Assembly (NCBI GenBank): GCA_027035825.1
Contig: JALVTX010000308.1
Coordinates: 1-15,353 of the forward strand
DNA from: Mariprofundaceae bacterium
GTDB taxonomy: Bacteria; Pseudomonadota; Zetaproteobacteria; Mariprofundales; Mariprofundaceae
DNA length: 15,353 nucleotides
Reading direction: 5' to 3'
The notes under the pieces are model-generated. The model was not told where the DNA came from. It saw only the letters and a program-made list of their open reading frames with translations, and searched no databases. A program made the position numbers and the translations under genes. Shown here in pieces: positions 14,520 through 15,353 of this stretch; within the stretch, counting starts at the first letter, position 1, and the number at the start of each line of letters is the position of its first letter.

Positions 14520-15236
14520 ATGATGCGACGCTTTCGAATCAACCTGTACTTGGCCCTGCTGGCCGTGGCCGCGCTGGCCGCCACCCCCGCCCGGGCCGAC
14601 GAGACCGTGATGCTCAAGGCCGGCTTCATGAGCCTGGATGCCAGCGGCCACTTCGCCTCCAGCGCGAACGGCATCGCCGGCACGCCGGTGGACGTCTCCG
14701 GCAACCTCAATCTCAAACGCAGCAACGACGTCACGCTGGAAGGCGCGCTCCAACTGGGCGATTTCCGCCTCGGACTGAACTATTTCCCGCTGGATTTCAG
14801 CGGCGCCAGCGTGCTGAACACCACCGTGACGTTCAACGGCCAGACCTACAACGCCGGCGAAACCGTGGACGCGCGCTTCAAGGCCAAGGTCTATGACGGA
14901 TCGCTGACCTGGTATTTGGTGAACATGGACGATTTGCCGTCGCGGTTGCAGTTCGGGCCGGAGGTGGCGGTCAAGTTCATCAACGCCGACGTGACAATGA
15001 ACAACGTGACGGCGGGCTTCTCCAGCACCCACAGCGCCAACATTCCCATCCCCACCGTCGGCGCGCGGGCGCGGGTGGCGCTGGCCGATTTCGTGGGACT
15101 GACCGCGCGCGCGGGGTTCCTGGGATACTCGGGCAACCGCTTCCTGGACGCCGAGGCGCAGCTGGAGTTTTCGCCATTGCCGACGCTGGGCGTCTATGCT
15201 GGATACCGCTACATCGACGTCAAGTTCGTGTCCTAG
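14520..15236 (+). CDS. Outer-membrane beta-barrel protein (TIGR04219-like), probably 3'-truncated by an IS
   Basis: The function is unknown; the protein looks like an outer-membrane barrel of the TIGR04219-like group. A signal peptide is clear: MMRRFRINLYLALLAVAALA, with cleavage likely after A26 (PARA|DETV). Alternating amphipathic strands follow, with hairpins such as LQLGDFRLGLNYFPLDFSG, GSLTWYLVNM, LPTVG-type turns and LEFSPLPTLGVYAGYRYIDVKF. A strong AAAGGAGG at 14507-14514 precedes ATG 14520 and ATG 14523; either may be used. The 238-residue frame ends FVS. Barrels of this type normally continue from the GYRYxDV strand through one more hairpin and end in an aromatic residue. The stop falls within the presumed end of an insertion sequence, so the last strand is probably lost and the gene may be inactive. 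Confidence 0.75.
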   Translation: MMRRFRINLYLALLAVAALAATPARADETVMLKAGFMSLDASGHFASSANGIAGTPVDVSGNLNLKRSNDVTLEGALQLGDFRLGLNYFPLDFSGASVLNTTVTFNGQTYNAGETVDARFKAKVYDGSLTWYLVNMDDLPSRLQFGPEVAVKFINADVTMNNVTAGFSSTHSANIPIPTVGARARVALADFVGLTARAGFLGYSGNRFLDAEAQLEFSPLPTLGVYAGYRYIDVKFVS

Positions 15237-15353
15237 TCCACTACATATGAGACAAAGGCGTGGATTCAGGCCGCCATTCTGGGATTGAGGCTGGCAAGAT
15301 ACTGTGCGGGCGGTAGGAGGTTCAAGGCCTTGTGCGGTCGGATGTGGTTGTAG
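15229..15353 (-). mobile_element. Terminal part of an insertion sequence (runs out of the window)
   Basis: From about TGTCCTAGTCC (15229) to the window end the sequence belongs to an insertion element whose transposase is read on the minus strand. A TG at the outer edge would suit the TG...CA ends of IS3/IS481-type elements. The exact boundary, inverted repeat and target duplication cannot be fixed because the other end is outside the window; a boundary anywhere in about 15226-15236 is possible. Confidence 0.7.
15266..15353 (-). CDS. IS transposase C-terminus (rve/DDE integrase type, partial)
   Basis: Read on the minus strand from 15352, 28 codons precede a TGA at 15266-15268. They begin YNHIRPHKALNLLPPAQYL, the characteristic tail of DDE integrase-core transposases (IS3 or IS481 type), where the N-x-x-RPH-x-AL motif follows the last catalytic Glu. 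They end SLNPRMAA. The catalytic residues are outside the window. The fragment is intact as far as it can be read, so the element may be complete beyond the edge. Confidence 0.85.
   Translation of the reverse strand, partial: YNHIRPHKALNLLPPAQYLASLNPRMAA

Noticed and set aside
12434..14896. 820-codon open frame on the + strand
   Set aside because: It lies antisense to hyuA, is rich in Arg, His, Ala and Gln with no family motif, and is the usual GC-rich third-position shadow of a real gene.
1..15353. CRISPR arrays, tRNA, rRNA or riboswitches
   Set aside because: I saw no regularly spaced repeats, no cloverleaf-like sequence and no known riboswitch core in the gaps between genes.

Overview
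The window is GC-rich, tightly packed DNA from a Gram-negative proteobacterium. LPS-transport genes (lptCAB), KDO synthesis genes (kdsD, kdsC), two ubiquinone-pathway genes (ubiX, ubiK-like) and a sigma-54 pilin promoter together suit a gamma- or betaproteobacterium. I cannot name the genus. There is no gene-free stretch longer than 300 bases; the largest gap is 6007-6170, and it carries a pilin promoter.

Region 1 (1-4173, + strand) is an envelope-biogenesis run: the 3' part of kdsD, then kdsC, lptC, lptA and lptB, which is the classical KDO/LPS-transport order. The genes mostly overlap by a few bases. The rpoN-hpf genes that usually follow lptB are absent; instead come ubiX and a lipoprotein gene with a very basic C-terminus. 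Region 2 (4188-6006, + strand) has a ubiK-like small coiled-coil gene and a ComM/YifB AAA+ ATPase gene.

Region 3 (6007-9791, + strand) is the most interesting part: a type IV pilin locus. A near-consensus sigma-54 promoter, preceded by a perfect 6-bp inverted repeat, drives a pilA-like gene that ends in a textbook intrinsic terminator. Immediately beyond are an ABC ATPase, an ABC-2-type permease, a membrane-anchored helical protein and a second pilin, all with overlapping reading frames. The layout recalls the pilin-linked ABC transporter of Myxococcus xanthus (PilG/H/I), but with a second pilin embedded in the operon. My working idea is that the transporter and the anchored protein serve assembly or export of one or both pilins.

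Region 4 (9814-14398, - strand) is a three-gene operon, hyuA-hyuB-tsaD, with 4-bp overlaps. It joins a hydantoinase/oxoprolinase-type ATP-dependent amidohydrolase pair to the essential tRNA t6A gene tsaD. A sigma-70-like promoter sits right at the annotated hyuA start.

Region 5 (14520-15353) is an outer-membrane beta-barrel gene that appears to have lost its last strand to an insertion sequence. The end of that element, including the last 28 codons of its transposase on the - strand, closes the window.
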